DNA of 6,261 nt from an uncultured Ruminococcus sp. (lineage in GTDB: Bacteria > Bacillota > Clostridia > Oscillospirales > CAG-272), in NCBI GenBank assembly GCA_902778985.1, contig CACYZS010000070.1:1-6261 (forward strand), in the 5' to 3' direction. How positions within the stretch are numbered: position 1 is the first letter of the stretch; each line of letters begins with the position of its first letter. Positions 1-6,003 of this stretch are shown one piece after another. Below the pieces are notes generated by a model. That model had not been told where the DNA came from, ran no database searches, and saw nothing but the letters and a program-made list of their open reading frames with translations. The position numbers and the translations under genes were made by a program.

Positions 1-785
1 TGATCGCTTGTCTTTTGTCGCTCTTGATCCCGCTCTCGGCACCGGTCGCACCATGTCGGGAAATCACCCCTGCCCACTCCGACGGGACGGCGTTGCGGTG
101 GTACGTGAAGAGAAATCGAGAACACAAAACGCCGGAGTTGCCCCCCGAGTTTTCGTGTCTAAACGAGTATAACGGGTTTTACGTCGATCCCGCCCCGGAT
201 GCTAAGTTCGTCTATCTGACCTTTGACGCCGGATATGAAAACGGGAACGTAGCGAAAATACTCGACACGCTGAAAGAGAAAGACGTGCCCGGCGCGTTCT
301 TTATCCTTTCGCATTTTCTCGAAGCGAACCCGGATCTGGTTGAACGTATGCTGAATGAGGGGCATCTCGTCTGTAACCACACCGCCCGGCATCACAATAT
401 GGCGAAGGCGTCCGACGAGGAAATGAAGCGTGAACTGACCGAATTGGAGACGCTTTTCAAAGAGAAAACGGGACGGGGGATTGCAAAATACTACCGTCCG
501 CCCGAGGGATCGTTCCGGTGGGATAACCTCGCCGTTGCAAAGGAACTCGGATATGCGACCGTGTTCTGGAGTTTTGCCTACGCCGACTGGGATAACCGCA
601 GGCAACCGTCGCCCGGCGCGGCGCTTCAAAAGATTGAAGAAAACCTGCATCCCGGGGCGGTACTGCTCCTGCACCCGACGTCTGAAACCAACGCGATAAT
701 TCTGCCCGAACAGATCGACAAACTGAAAAGCGAGGGCTATCGGTTCGGAACGCTGGATGAATTGACGGGAAGACGTGAAAAATGA
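1..785 (+). CDS. pdaA: PdaA-like peptidoglycan N-acetylmuramic acid deacetylase (5' partial)
   Basis: This is a secreted CE4/NodB-fold deacetylase. The characterised relative, Bacillus PdaA, de-N-acetylates muramic acid stripped of its peptide during muramic-delta-lactam formation in spore cortex. Residue numbers count from the TTG at base 15. The PdaA-specific N-terminal block is present (WYVKRNREHK at 29-38, then an EYNGFYVD segment at 51-58). Motif 1 is TFDAGYEN (69-76), with D71 as the presumed catalytic base. The zinc-type motif is H122-T-A-R-H126, followed by RPPEGSF (161-167), FWS..YADW (184-192) and LLLHPTS (217-223). The frame stays open to the left edge and reads a hydrophobic, signal-peptide-like segment (bases 3-50), so the TTG is probably internal. 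Bases 1-2 are TG, so a start codon could lie exactly on the edge, but a basic signal-peptide N-terminus further upstream is more likely. The length otherwise matches the family (about 260 residues). It overlaps the next gene by 4 bases, which suggests an operon. The family call is strong; the sporulation role is inferred from homology. Confidence 0.9.
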   Translation, partial: IACLLSLLIPLSAPVAPCREITPAHSDGTALRWYVKRNREHKTPELPPEFSCLNEYNGFYVDPAPDAKFVYLTFDAGYENGNVAKILDTLKEKDVPGAFFILSHFLEANPDLVERMLNEGHLVCNHTARHHNMAKASDEEMKRELTELETLFKEKTGRGIAKYYRPPEGSFRWDNLAVAKELGYATVFWSFAYADWDNRRQPSPGAALQKIEENLHPGAVLLLHPTSETNAIILPEQIDKLKSEGYRFGTLDELTGRREK

Positions 786-1459
786 CCGCAAAAAAAGGAC
801 GGTTTCTTGCGCTGCTGCTCTGTCTGTGCCTGTTGCTTTCGACGCTCCCGATCCTTCCGGTTCGCGCAGAGAAAAGTACCGATGCGCCGCGCGTCGCTCT
901 GACTTTTGACGACGGTCCGCATCCCGGACGGACGAAGCGGATCCTGGCGTTGCTCGATCGATATTCGGTTAAGGCGACCTTCTTTATTCTCGGGTGCAAC
1001 GCAGAATACTACCCGGAGCCGCTCGCGCTCGCGGTCGCGGCGGGACACGAGATCGAGGATCATTCTTTCGATCACGTGACGCGGGGAAAAACCGCTCTGG
1101 AACTCGAAAACAGCATCACGAAAACGGCTCGGATCATCGAACAGGCGTCGGGACGGTCCCCGCGGTTTTTCCGTCCGCCCGAAGGGAAGTGCACGCCCGA
1201 ACTTAACGAGGCGCTCTCGGTCCTCGGTTACGAATCGGTGTTCTGGACGGTCGATTCGCGCGACTGGACGGGAAAGCCCGCAGAGGCGATCGCGCGCGAC
1301 GTTCTGGCGCAAGTCAAGGACGGCGACGTCCTTCTGTTCCACGACTACACCTGTCCCGGTGAAAACACGCTACACGCGCTCGAAAAGATCATTCCGGCGC
1401 TGCTTTCACGCGGGTATCGGTTCGTTACCGTGGAAGAAATGTTCGCCTGCGCAAAATGA
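782..1459 (+). CDS. secreted polysaccharide deacetylase, NodB/CE4 domain
   Basis: A 225-residue exported CE4 deacetylase, expected to remove N-acetyl groups from peptidoglycan or another aminosugar polymer outside the membrane. A signal peptide is clear: basic start (KKGR), hydrophobic core at about 8-25, and a likely cut after V-R-A29. All canonical NodB motifs are present: TFDDGPH (41-47; D43 base, D44 metal ligand), H94-S-F-D-H98 (metal histidines), FRPPEGK (130-136), DSRDW (158-162) and LLFHDY (184-189). The domain fills the mature protein, with no SH3, LysM or choline-binding module. The ATG overlaps the previous stop as ATGA. Only a weak GGGA (767-770) precedes it, so translational coupling to the PdaA-like gene is likely. 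It is more like PdaB/PgdA-type enzymes than PdaA, but the substrate (GlcNAc or MurNAc) cannot be read from sequence. A strong terminator follows at once, making this the last gene of its operon. Confidence 0.92.
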   Translation: MTAKKGRFLALLLCLCLLLSTLPILPVRAEKSTDAPRVALTFDDGPHPGRTKRILALLDRYSVKATFFILGCNAEYYPEPLALAVAAGHEIEDHSFDHVTRGKTALELENSITKTARIIEQASGRSPRFFRPPEGKCTPELNEALSVLGYESVFWTVDSRDWTGKPAEAIARDVLAQVKDGDVLLFHDYTCPGENTLHALEKIIPALLSRGYRFVTVEEMFACAK

Positions 1460-1498
1460 AACGGAGCACACCGTTACGGTATGCTCCGTTTGGTTTTA
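1459..1498. terminator. bidirectional intrinsic terminator
   Basis: A perfect 10-bp stem pairs 1459-1468 (AAACGGAGCA) with 1482-1491 (TGCTCCGTTT). The internal ACC/GGT can extend it past one mismatch, leaving a GTTAC loop. On the plus strand it is followed by a short T-rich run (TTTGGTTTTA). On the minus strand it is followed by TTTCATTTTG. It sits exactly between the convergent stop codons of the deacetylase (1457-1459) and the DUF624 gene (1496-1498). It therefore probably ends transcription from both sides. Confidence 0.82.
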
Positions 1499-2500
1499 TG
1501 CTTCGGTCGGTTCGTCCTCGGGTTCCGTCTCTTCGTTTTGCAGGGGATCGATCATGATCTCCTTTACTTTGTAGTAGGCGGCGTAGGTCTCCATGAACTT
1601 GATGTGGGCGAACATGAACATCAGCGGGAGGGCGATTCCGAGGAAGAGGAAATACCCGCCGAGACCGAAAAGGAACATAACGTTCAAGAAGACGAAGATG
1701 AGCGTGCCGATCAAAGCGAGTACGTTGCGTTTCAGCCCGAGGATCGCGAAGATCAGCGAGTTTTTCATCAGTTTGCGGATCGAGAGGTCGAAGGTCACCA
1801 TCTGCAAATACAGATAGTAGCGCATAAAGACGTAGATCAGAAGGATCCCGACGGTCATCCAGAGCAGGAAGTAGTCGAAGATGCGGCTGGCGCTCGTGAA
1901 GAGGTAATAGAGGTCGAAACCGAGCAGAGCGAGAAGGATAAAGTCGATGATCCCGTAGATCAGTCCCTGCCGCCAGTTGCGTTTGATCGCGTAGAAGAAG
2001 TCGGAGAAGGGGAAAACCGGGTTGCCCATCACGATCTCTCTCGTGACGTACGTCGCGCCGACGTTGACGAACCCGAAGGTGAAAACGGTCAGGCAGGACA
2101 GCCCGATGAAGAAATACGTCCAGAAGGTCGGGGCGCGTTCCGCAGTTTGCAGTCCGTCGATCGCGAGCACGGCAAGATCCGCGGGGGTCGACGCGATCTG
2201 ACCCGCCGTTTCGGCGCGCAGAAGCGGGAAGAGGTTCGAGGCGGGCGCGGAAAACGCCTGCGACATCACGCCCGAAAGGGCGATGATCGCAAACAAAAGG
2301 GGGATACACCCCAGCACCATCAGGATATTGACCGACGTCAGTTTGCCGAGGTTATCTTTATAAAGACGAAAGAAGCGTTTCAGTCCCGTTCCTTGGTTCT
2401 CTACCTGTTCCTTGGTGACGCCTTTGCCTTCGCGTTGGCTGTCGAAGAGACGAAACTTCTTTTTCTTTTTTTCGGGTTCCTGGTTGTCGAATTCGTTCAA
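1496..2500 (-). CDS. DUF624 (YesL-like) multi-pass membrane protein
   Basis: A 334-residue integral membrane protein of the DUF624 family, whose molecular role is not established; relatives often sit near carbohydrate transport genes. The family signature is a membrane-entry block RFFRLYKDNLGKL (42-54), then a central FSDFFYAIKRNWRQGL segment (165-180) running into a hydrophobic helix. Likely membrane spans are about 57-79, 127-150, 180-200, 209-235, 259-282 and 283-300. Odd features are a charged, lysine-run N-terminal tail (1-40, KKKKK at 11-15), a polar loop of about 45 residues (81-125) between spans 1 and 2, and an acidic C-terminal tail (EETEPEDEPTEA, 323-334). YesL-type proteins are usually nearer 200-220 residues, so this one is enlarged. 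The start is TTG (2498-2500) with AAGGAG 7 bases upstream and a good promoter. The gene is monocistronic, convergent with the deacetylases and divergent from the acetyltransferase. An equally long open frame lies antisense but has no support. Confidence 0.82.
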   Translation of the reverse strand: MNEFDNQEPEKKKKKFRLFDSQREGKGVTKEQVENQGTGLKRFFRLYKDNLGKLTSVNILMVLGCIPLLFAIIALSGVMSQAFSAPASNLFPLLRAETAGQIASTPADLAVLAIDGLQTAERAPTFWTYFFIGLSCLTVFTFGFVNVGATYVTREIVMGNPVFPFSDFFYAIKRNWRQGLIYGIIDFILLALLGFDLYYLFTSASRIFDYFLLWMTVGILLIYVFMRYYLYLQMVTFDLSIRKLMKNSLIFAILGLKRNVLALIGTLIFVFLNVMFLFGLGGYFLFLGIALPLMFMFAHIKFMETYAAYYKVKEIMIDPLQNEETEPEDEPTEA

Positions 2501-2507
2501 GGCGGAT

Positions 2508-2513
2508 CTCCTT
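2508..2513 (-). promoter_or_regulatory. ribosome binding site fixing the TTG start of the DUF624 gene
   Basis: The minus strand reads AAGGAG here, followed 7 bases later by the TTG start at 2500-2498. This spacing supports the unusual TTG codon as the real start and places the charged N-terminal tail inside the protein. Confidence 0.75.
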
Positions 2514-2532
2514 TGCCTTTCATTTCTAATCT

Positions 2533-2561
2533 ATCATACCACAACGGGCAAAAAAGTGCAA
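2533..2561 (-). promoter_or_regulatory. sigma-A promoter for the DUF624 gene
   Basis: On the minus strand the -35 box is TTGCAC (2561-2556) and the -10 box is TATGAT (2538-2533), separated by 17 bases. Each box differs from consensus at one or two positions. The predicted transcript start is near 2526, giving a short leader before the Shine-Dalgarno. No operator or riboswitch fits in that leader. Confidence 0.75.
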
Positions 2562-2600
2562 GATATGCGACCGAATTCAATGTTTTTTTACAAAACGCGC

Positions 2601-2629
2601 TTGCAGAACGGTAAAATCTGTGATAGAAT
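2601..2629 (+). promoter_or_regulatory. sigma-A promoter for the GNAT gene
   Basis: The -35 box is TTGCAG (2601-2606) and the -10 box is TAGAAT (2624-2629), with an exact 17-base spacer. The predicted start is near 2636, just ahead of the AAGGAGG at 2642-2648. It is divergent from the DUF624 promoter, with the two -35 boxes 39 bases apart. Confidence 0.75.
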
Positions 2630-2656
2630 AAAGAAAAACCGAAGGAGGGGCGAACT

Positions 2657-3256
2657 ATGTTCCGGAGCGGCTGGCTTGCCAATTTGTTCCGAAAAATCCC
2701 CGATCTTACGACCGATCGCCTGATCCTTCGTAAGTTGAAGGTCACAGACGCGCCCGATATGTACGAATACTCGAAGGATCCCGACGTCACCAAGTATCTT
2801 CTCTGGGATCCGCACCCCAACATCGAGCACACGAGAAACTACCTCGATTATTTGCAGGACCGTTACCGCGACGGCAAATACTACGATTGGGCGGTCGTTT
2901 TAAAGAGCACGGGCAAGATGATCGGCACCTGCGGCTTTTCCGCTCTTTATCCCGAACACCGGTACGCCGAGGTCGGGTACGTCCTGAATCCCGCCTTTCG
3001 CGGGCAGGGATACGTCGGCGAGGCGCTGGCTGCCGTTCTGGAATTCGCGTTCCGACGGATGCAACTCAACCGTGTGGAAGCCAAGTGCGTCGAGGAAAAC
3101 GTCTCGAGCGAGCGCGTGATGCAGAAGGTCGGGATGCAGTTCGAGGGCGTCGCGCGTTCCGCCATGTTCGTTAAGGGAGAATTCCGCAACATCAAGATCT
3201 ACTCGATCCTTCGGGACGAATATTTCCAGTCGAAGCAGAAGAGCAAACCGTTCTAA
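2657..3256 (+). CDS. GNAT-family N-acetyltransferase, RimJ/RimL type
   Basis: A 199-residue cytoplasmic acetyltransferase that should transfer an acetyl group from acetyl-CoA to an amine. The RimJ/RimL subgroup acts on protein N-termini or small amines, and the substrate here is unknown. The sequence opens the typical fold with a D-L-T-T-D-R-L-I-L-R strand (16-25), followed by the D-A-P-D-M-Y helix (31-36) and the G-x-x-I-G-T-C-G-F strand (86-94). The acetyl-CoA pyrophosphate-binding motif is NPAFRGQGYVGEAL (111-124). Near the C-terminus is the characteristic ENVSSERVMQKVGM segment (147-160), where the asparagine (N148) and the helix after it are usual in this subgroup. Length is normal for the family (about 170-200). 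The ATG is supported by AAGGAGG 8 bases upstream and by its own promoter. No clear hairpin terminator follows, so read-through into the carboxypeptidase gene 52 bases downstream is possible. Confidence 0.88.
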   Translation: MFRSGWLANLFRKIPDLTTDRLILRKLKVTDAPDMYEYSKDPDVTKYLLWDPHPNIEHTRNYLDYLQDRYRDGKYYDWAVVLKSTGKMIGTCGFSALYPEHRYAEVGYVLNPAFRGQGYVGEALAAVLEFAFRRMQLNRVEAKCVEENVSSERVMQKVGMQFEGVARSAMFVKGEFRNIKIYSILRDEYFQSKQKSKPF

Positions 3257-3296
3257 TCCGTTTTTTCCCCGCATACATTCGAGCAAACGTATGTTT

Positions 3297-3303
3297 GGGG
3301 GTG
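3297..3303 (+). promoter_or_regulatory. ribosome binding site supporting the GTG start of the carboxypeptidase gene
   Basis: GGGGGTG differs by one base from GGAGGTG, the anti-16S complement, and lies 5 bases before the GTG at 3309. The alternative ATG at 3291 has no purine-rich block upstream. This site therefore decides the start in favour of GTG. Confidence 0.6.
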
Positions 3304-3308
3304 CGGGT

Positions 3309-4484
3309 GTGAAACGGTTTCTCTTTTTTCTTTTGTCGCTTGTACTGGTTTTTTCGTCTATGTCGGTCGTATCTTTTGCGTCTGACGACGAGGCCGACGA
3401 CGTGTCGGTATTCCCGACGGCGGGGACGATGGAGATCGACGCGCGCGGCGCGATCCTGATCGAGGCGTCGACCGGGACGGTTCTGTTCGAGCAGAACGCC
3501 GACGAATCCTTTCCCCCCGCGTCGGTAACGAAGATCATGACGCTGCTGCTCGTGATGGAGGCGCTCGACGCAGGACGTTTTACGCTTTCCGATCCAGTTA
3601 CGGTCAGCGAATACGCCGCGTCCATGGGCGGCTCGCAGGTGTTCTTGTCGCCCGGCGAGACGCTCTCAGTCGAGGAAATGATCAAATGCACCGTCATCAG
3701 TTCGGCAAACGACGCCGCGGTCGCGCTTGCCGAGTTCGTATCGGGGAGCGAAGAGGCGTTCGTTTCCGAAATGAACCGCCGCGCCTCGGAACTCGGGATG
3801 ACGGGGGCGCACTTTGAGAACGTGACGGGACTTGACGATACGACGACAGATCACCGTTGCAGCGCGCGGGATATCGCTCTGATGTCGCGGGCGCTGATCG
3901 CACATGAAGCGATCCTGAAGTACAGTTCGACCTGGATGGACAGCATCCGGAACGGGGAATTCACCCTCTCGAACACGAACCGTCTGGTTCGGTTCTATCA
4001 GGGTGCGAAGGGATTGAAGACCGGATCGACCGCAAAGGCGAAGTTCTGCCTGTCCGCCGTGGCGGAGCGAAACGGTATGACGCTGATCGCCGTCGTGATG
4101 GGGTCGCCCAGCCGCGATATCCGGAACGAGGAGACCAAGCGACTGCTCGACTACGGGTTTGCCAACTATTCCTTGTTTAACAGGGACGAGACCGAGTTAT
4201 CGCCGGTCAGAACGGTCGGAGGGACGCTTGATCTTTGCCGCGTCGGATACGAAAAATTCTCTGCCGTTGTACGGCGCGGGGAGAATGCGAAGATCGAAAC
4301 CGAGATCGTCTTGCCCGAAACGCTGAAAGCCCCGATCAACGAGGGCGACGTCATAGGGAAGGCGGTTTTCCGCTCGGGGGATCAGGTCGTCGGAGAGGTT
4401 CCGGTCAAGGCGCTTGAGGAAGTTCCGAAGATCACGTTTCGGGTCCTGCTCGAAAAAATGCTCCGCGCGTTGGTTCTGGGGTGA
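3309..4484 (+). CDS. dacF: secreted D-alanyl-D-alanine carboxypeptidase (DacF/PBP5-like, peptidase S11)
   Basis: A low-molecular-weight penicillin-binding protein that removes the terminal D-alanine from peptidoglycan pentapeptides, limiting cross-linking. Numbering is from the GTG at 3309 (391 residues). The signal peptide is MKRFLFFLLSLVLVF onward, with a likely cut after S-F-A24. The S11 catalytic set is complete: S72-V-T-K75 in PPASVTKIMT, S132-A-N134, and K237-T-G239 in GAKGLKTGST. A beta-rich PBP5 C-terminal domain follows (about 291-372). The last residues (ITFRVLLEKMLRALVLG) resemble the amphipathic membrane anchor of this family. An in-frame ATG at 3291 would add six residues (MFGGAG) but lacks a Shine-Dalgarno and spoils the basic signal-peptide start. 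Length matches DacF/DacA enzymes. The DacF assignment, rather than DacA or DacB, is tentative: the neighbouring spoIIA or spmAB genes usual for sporulation paralogues are not in view. Confidence 0.92.
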   Translation: MKRFLFFLLSLVLVFSSMSVVSFASDDEADDVSVFPTAGTMEIDARGAILIEASTGTVLFEQNADESFPPASVTKIMTLLLVMEALDAGRFTLSDPVTVSEYAASMGGSQVFLSPGETLSVEEMIKCTVISSANDAAVALAEFVSGSEEAFVSEMNRRASELGMTGAHFENVTGLDDTTTDHRCSARDIALMSRALIAHEAILKYSSTWMDSIRNGEFTLSNTNRLVRFYQGAKGLKTGSTAKAKFCLSAVAERNGMTLIAVVMGSPSRDIRNEETKRLLDYGFANYSLFNRDETELSPVRTVGGTLDLCRVGYEKFSAVVRRGENAKIETEIVLPETLKAPINEGDVIGKAVFRSGDQVVGEVPVKALEEVPKITFRVLLEKMLRALVLG

Positions 4485-4512
4485 AAAACACCGCGAAAAC
4501 CGCCCAAATCTA

Positions 4513-4541
4513 TTGCTTTTTGAAAATGCGTGATGTATAAT
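4513..4541 (+). promoter_or_regulatory. sigma-A promoter for pgi
   Basis: The -35 box is TTGCTT (4513-4518) and the -10 box is a perfect TATAAT (4536-4541), with a 17-base spacer. The predicted start is near 4548. The first in-frame ATG (4540) overlaps the -10 box, so it cannot be the start on this transcript. Confidence 0.85.
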
Positions 4542-4562
4542 GAAACTGTTAATGTTCAAATT

Positions 4563-4567
4563 GGAGG
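4563..4567 (+). promoter_or_regulatory. ribosome binding site fixing the pgi start
   Basis: GGAGG lies 5 bases before the ATG at 4573. The upstream in-frame ATGs at 4540 and 4552 have no such site and lie in or just after the promoter. Confidence 0.8.
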
Positions 4568-4572
4568 AAAAA

Positions 4573-5907
4573 ATGTCTGTCAAAGTAAACACCGATTATC
4601 TCGCCGGCTTTATCCGTGACGACGAGATCGCCAATCTGCGGCCCTATCTGCGCGCCGCACAGAAGACGCTGCTCGAGGGAAAGGGCGCCGGGAACGACTA
4701 TCTCGGCTGGGTAACGCTGCCCGACGATTACGACCGCGAGGAGTTCAAGCGCATTAAGGCGGCGGCGCAACGGATCAAAAAGAGTTGCGATATTTTCCTG
4801 GTCCTCGGGATCGGGGGCTCGTATCTCGGCGCGCGCGCCGCGATCGAGTTCGTGAAGTCGCCGCTCTATAACGCGCTGGATAAGGACACCCCGGATATCT
4901 ATTTCGCGGGCAACAACCTGAGCCCCACGGCGCTGACCGAACTGCTCTCGATCTGTAAGGGCAAGGATCTCTGCGTCAACGTCATCAGTAAGTCCGGTAC
5001 CACGACCGAGACAGCCGTGGCGTTCCGGATCTTCAAGGATCTGCTGGTCAAGAAATACGGGGAAGACGGTGCGCGCACGCGCATTTTCGCCACGACTGAT
5101 AAGAGCCGCGGGACCCTGAAGGCTTATTCCGATAAATCCGGCTTTGAGACCTTCGTCGTGCCGGATAACGTCGGCGGACGTTTCTCGGTTCTGACCGCCG
5201 TCGGTCTTCTTCCGATTGCGGTCGCGGGGATCGACATCGACGAACTGATGCAGGGCGCCAAGGACGCCAAAGAGGCGCTCGCTTCGCCCTCCGTCAAAAA
5301 GAACGACGCCCTGAAATACGGCGCGATCCGCAATATCCTTTACCGCCGCGGTAAGAACGTCGAAGTGCTGGTTGGTTACGAGCCCTATATGCTGATGCTG
5401 AACGAGTGGTGGAAGCAACTATTCGGCGAGAGCGAGGGCAAGGACGGGAAGGGGATTTTGCCCGACTCGGTCATCTTCTCGACCGATCTTCACTCGCTCG
5501 GTCAGTACGTACAGGACGGACAACGGATGCTGTTTGAGACCGTCGTTTCGGTCAAGGATCCCGGCGCCGCCTACGAGATTCCGTACGATCCCGAAAATAT
5601 CGACGGACTGAACTTCCTTGCCGGTAAGCAGTTCGACGAGGTGAACAAGACCGCGATGATCGCGACGCTGCTCGCCCACACCGACGGCGGCGTGCCGAAC
5701 ACGCTGATCGAGGTCAAGGACAGATCGCCCCGTTCGCTCGGCTACCTGTTCTATTTCTTCGAGTTCGCGTGCGCGATCTCGGGCTATATGCTTGGCGTCA
5801 ATCCCTTCAATCAGCCCGGCGTCGAGTCGTACAAAAAGAATATGTTCCGCCTGCTCGGGAAGCCCGGATACGAGAAACTTGAGGTCAAACTCAAAAAGAG
5901 ATCGTGA
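4573..5907 (+). CDS. pgi: glucose-6-phosphate isomerase
   Basis: The cytoplasmic enzyme interconverting glucose 6-phosphate and fructose 6-phosphate in glycolysis and gluconeogenesis. At 444 residues it is the short bacterial (Firmicutes) form, about 100 residues less than the E. coli or animal enzymes. Two SIS-fold domains are evident. The first carries GIGGSYLGA (79-87) and the phosphate-binding SKSGTTTET (139-147), followed by DNVGGRFSVLTAVGLLP (198-214). The second has the GESEGK signature (285-290), in which E286 aligns with the catalytic base glutamate of animal isomerase. Near the end is QPGVESYK (414-421), whose K421 matches the conserved active-site lysine. All key residues are present. 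The start at 4573 is chosen because it has a GGAGG and follows a perfect promoter; a longer reading from 4540 would begin inside the -10 box. It has its own promoter and appears unlinked in function to the wall genes. No hairpin terminator is apparent after the stop. Confidence 0.97.
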   Translation: MSVKVNTDYLAGFIRDDEIANLRPYLRAAQKTLLEGKGAGNDYLGWVTLPDDYDREEFKRIKAAAQRIKKSCDIFLVLGIGGSYLGARAAIEFVKSPLYNALDKDTPDIYFAGNNLSPTALTELLSICKGKDLCVNVISKSGTTTETAVAFRIFKDLLVKKYGEDGARTRIFATTDKSRGTLKAYSDKSGFETFVVPDNVGGRFSVLTAVGLLPIAVAGIDIDELMQGAKDAKEALASPSVKKNDALKYGAIRNILYRRGKNVEVLVGYEPYMLMLNEWWKQLFGESEGKDGKGILPDSVIFSTDLHSLGQYVQDGQRMLFETVVSVKDPGAAYEIPYDPENIDGLNFLAGKQFDEVNKTAMIATLLAHTDGGVPNTLIEVKDRSPRSLGYLFYFFEFACAISGYMLGVNPFNQPGVESYKKNMFRLLGKPGYEKLEVKLKKRS

Positions 5908-5934
5908 AGGAACTGTGAATAATTCGATTTGCCC

Positions 5935-5963
5935 TTGTTTTTTTCTTCGGGATCGTGTATAAT
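5935..5963 (+). promoter_or_regulatory. sigma-A promoter for the P-loop protein gene
   Basis: The -35 box is TTGTTT (5935-5940) and the -10 box is a perfect TATAAT (5958-5963), with a 17-base spacer. It starts 27 bases after the pgi stop. The predicted start near 5970 leaves a leader of about 34 bases carrying AGGAGGT (5989-5995). Confidence 0.82.
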
Positions 5964-6003
5964 GGAATCGGAGAACAAAACAACACTCAGGAGGTAACAC
6001 AAA

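Noticed and set aside
15..50. TTG at 15 as the true start, and a lipoprotein box near the Cys in VAPC
   Set aside because: The frame is open and hydrophobic to the left edge, so the start is probably outside the window. V-A-P-C does not fit a lipobox, because Pro precedes the Cys.
1481..2614. Plus-strand open frame of 377 codons antisense to the whole DUF624 gene
   Set aside because: It is longer than the gene opposite, but it is a low-complexity string of charged residues typical of the complement of a hydrophobic gene. It begins inside the terminator, has no ribosome binding site, and matches no family I recognise. The minus-strand gene has a promoter, a Shine-Dalgarno, membrane spans and a family signature.
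2501..2656. Small RNA or small protein in the divergent intergenic gap
   Set aside because: The 156 bases are accounted for by two promoters and two ribosome binding sites, and no independent hairpin with a T-tail or extra start signal was seen.
4477..4500. Hairpin GGTG-AAAAA-CACC after the carboxypeptidase gene as a terminator
   Set aside because: The stem is only four base pairs and no T-run follows it.
4549..5418. Minus-strand open frame of 289 codons opposite pgi
   Set aside because: It is a shadow of pgi, whose catalytic motifs are intact. It has no promoter or ribosome binding site and no recognisable domain.
5916..5956. CGAT/CCC pairing with GGG/ATCG around the T-run after pgi as a terminator
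   Set aside because: The T-run is in the loop, not after the stem, and the segment is better explained as the promoter of the next gene.
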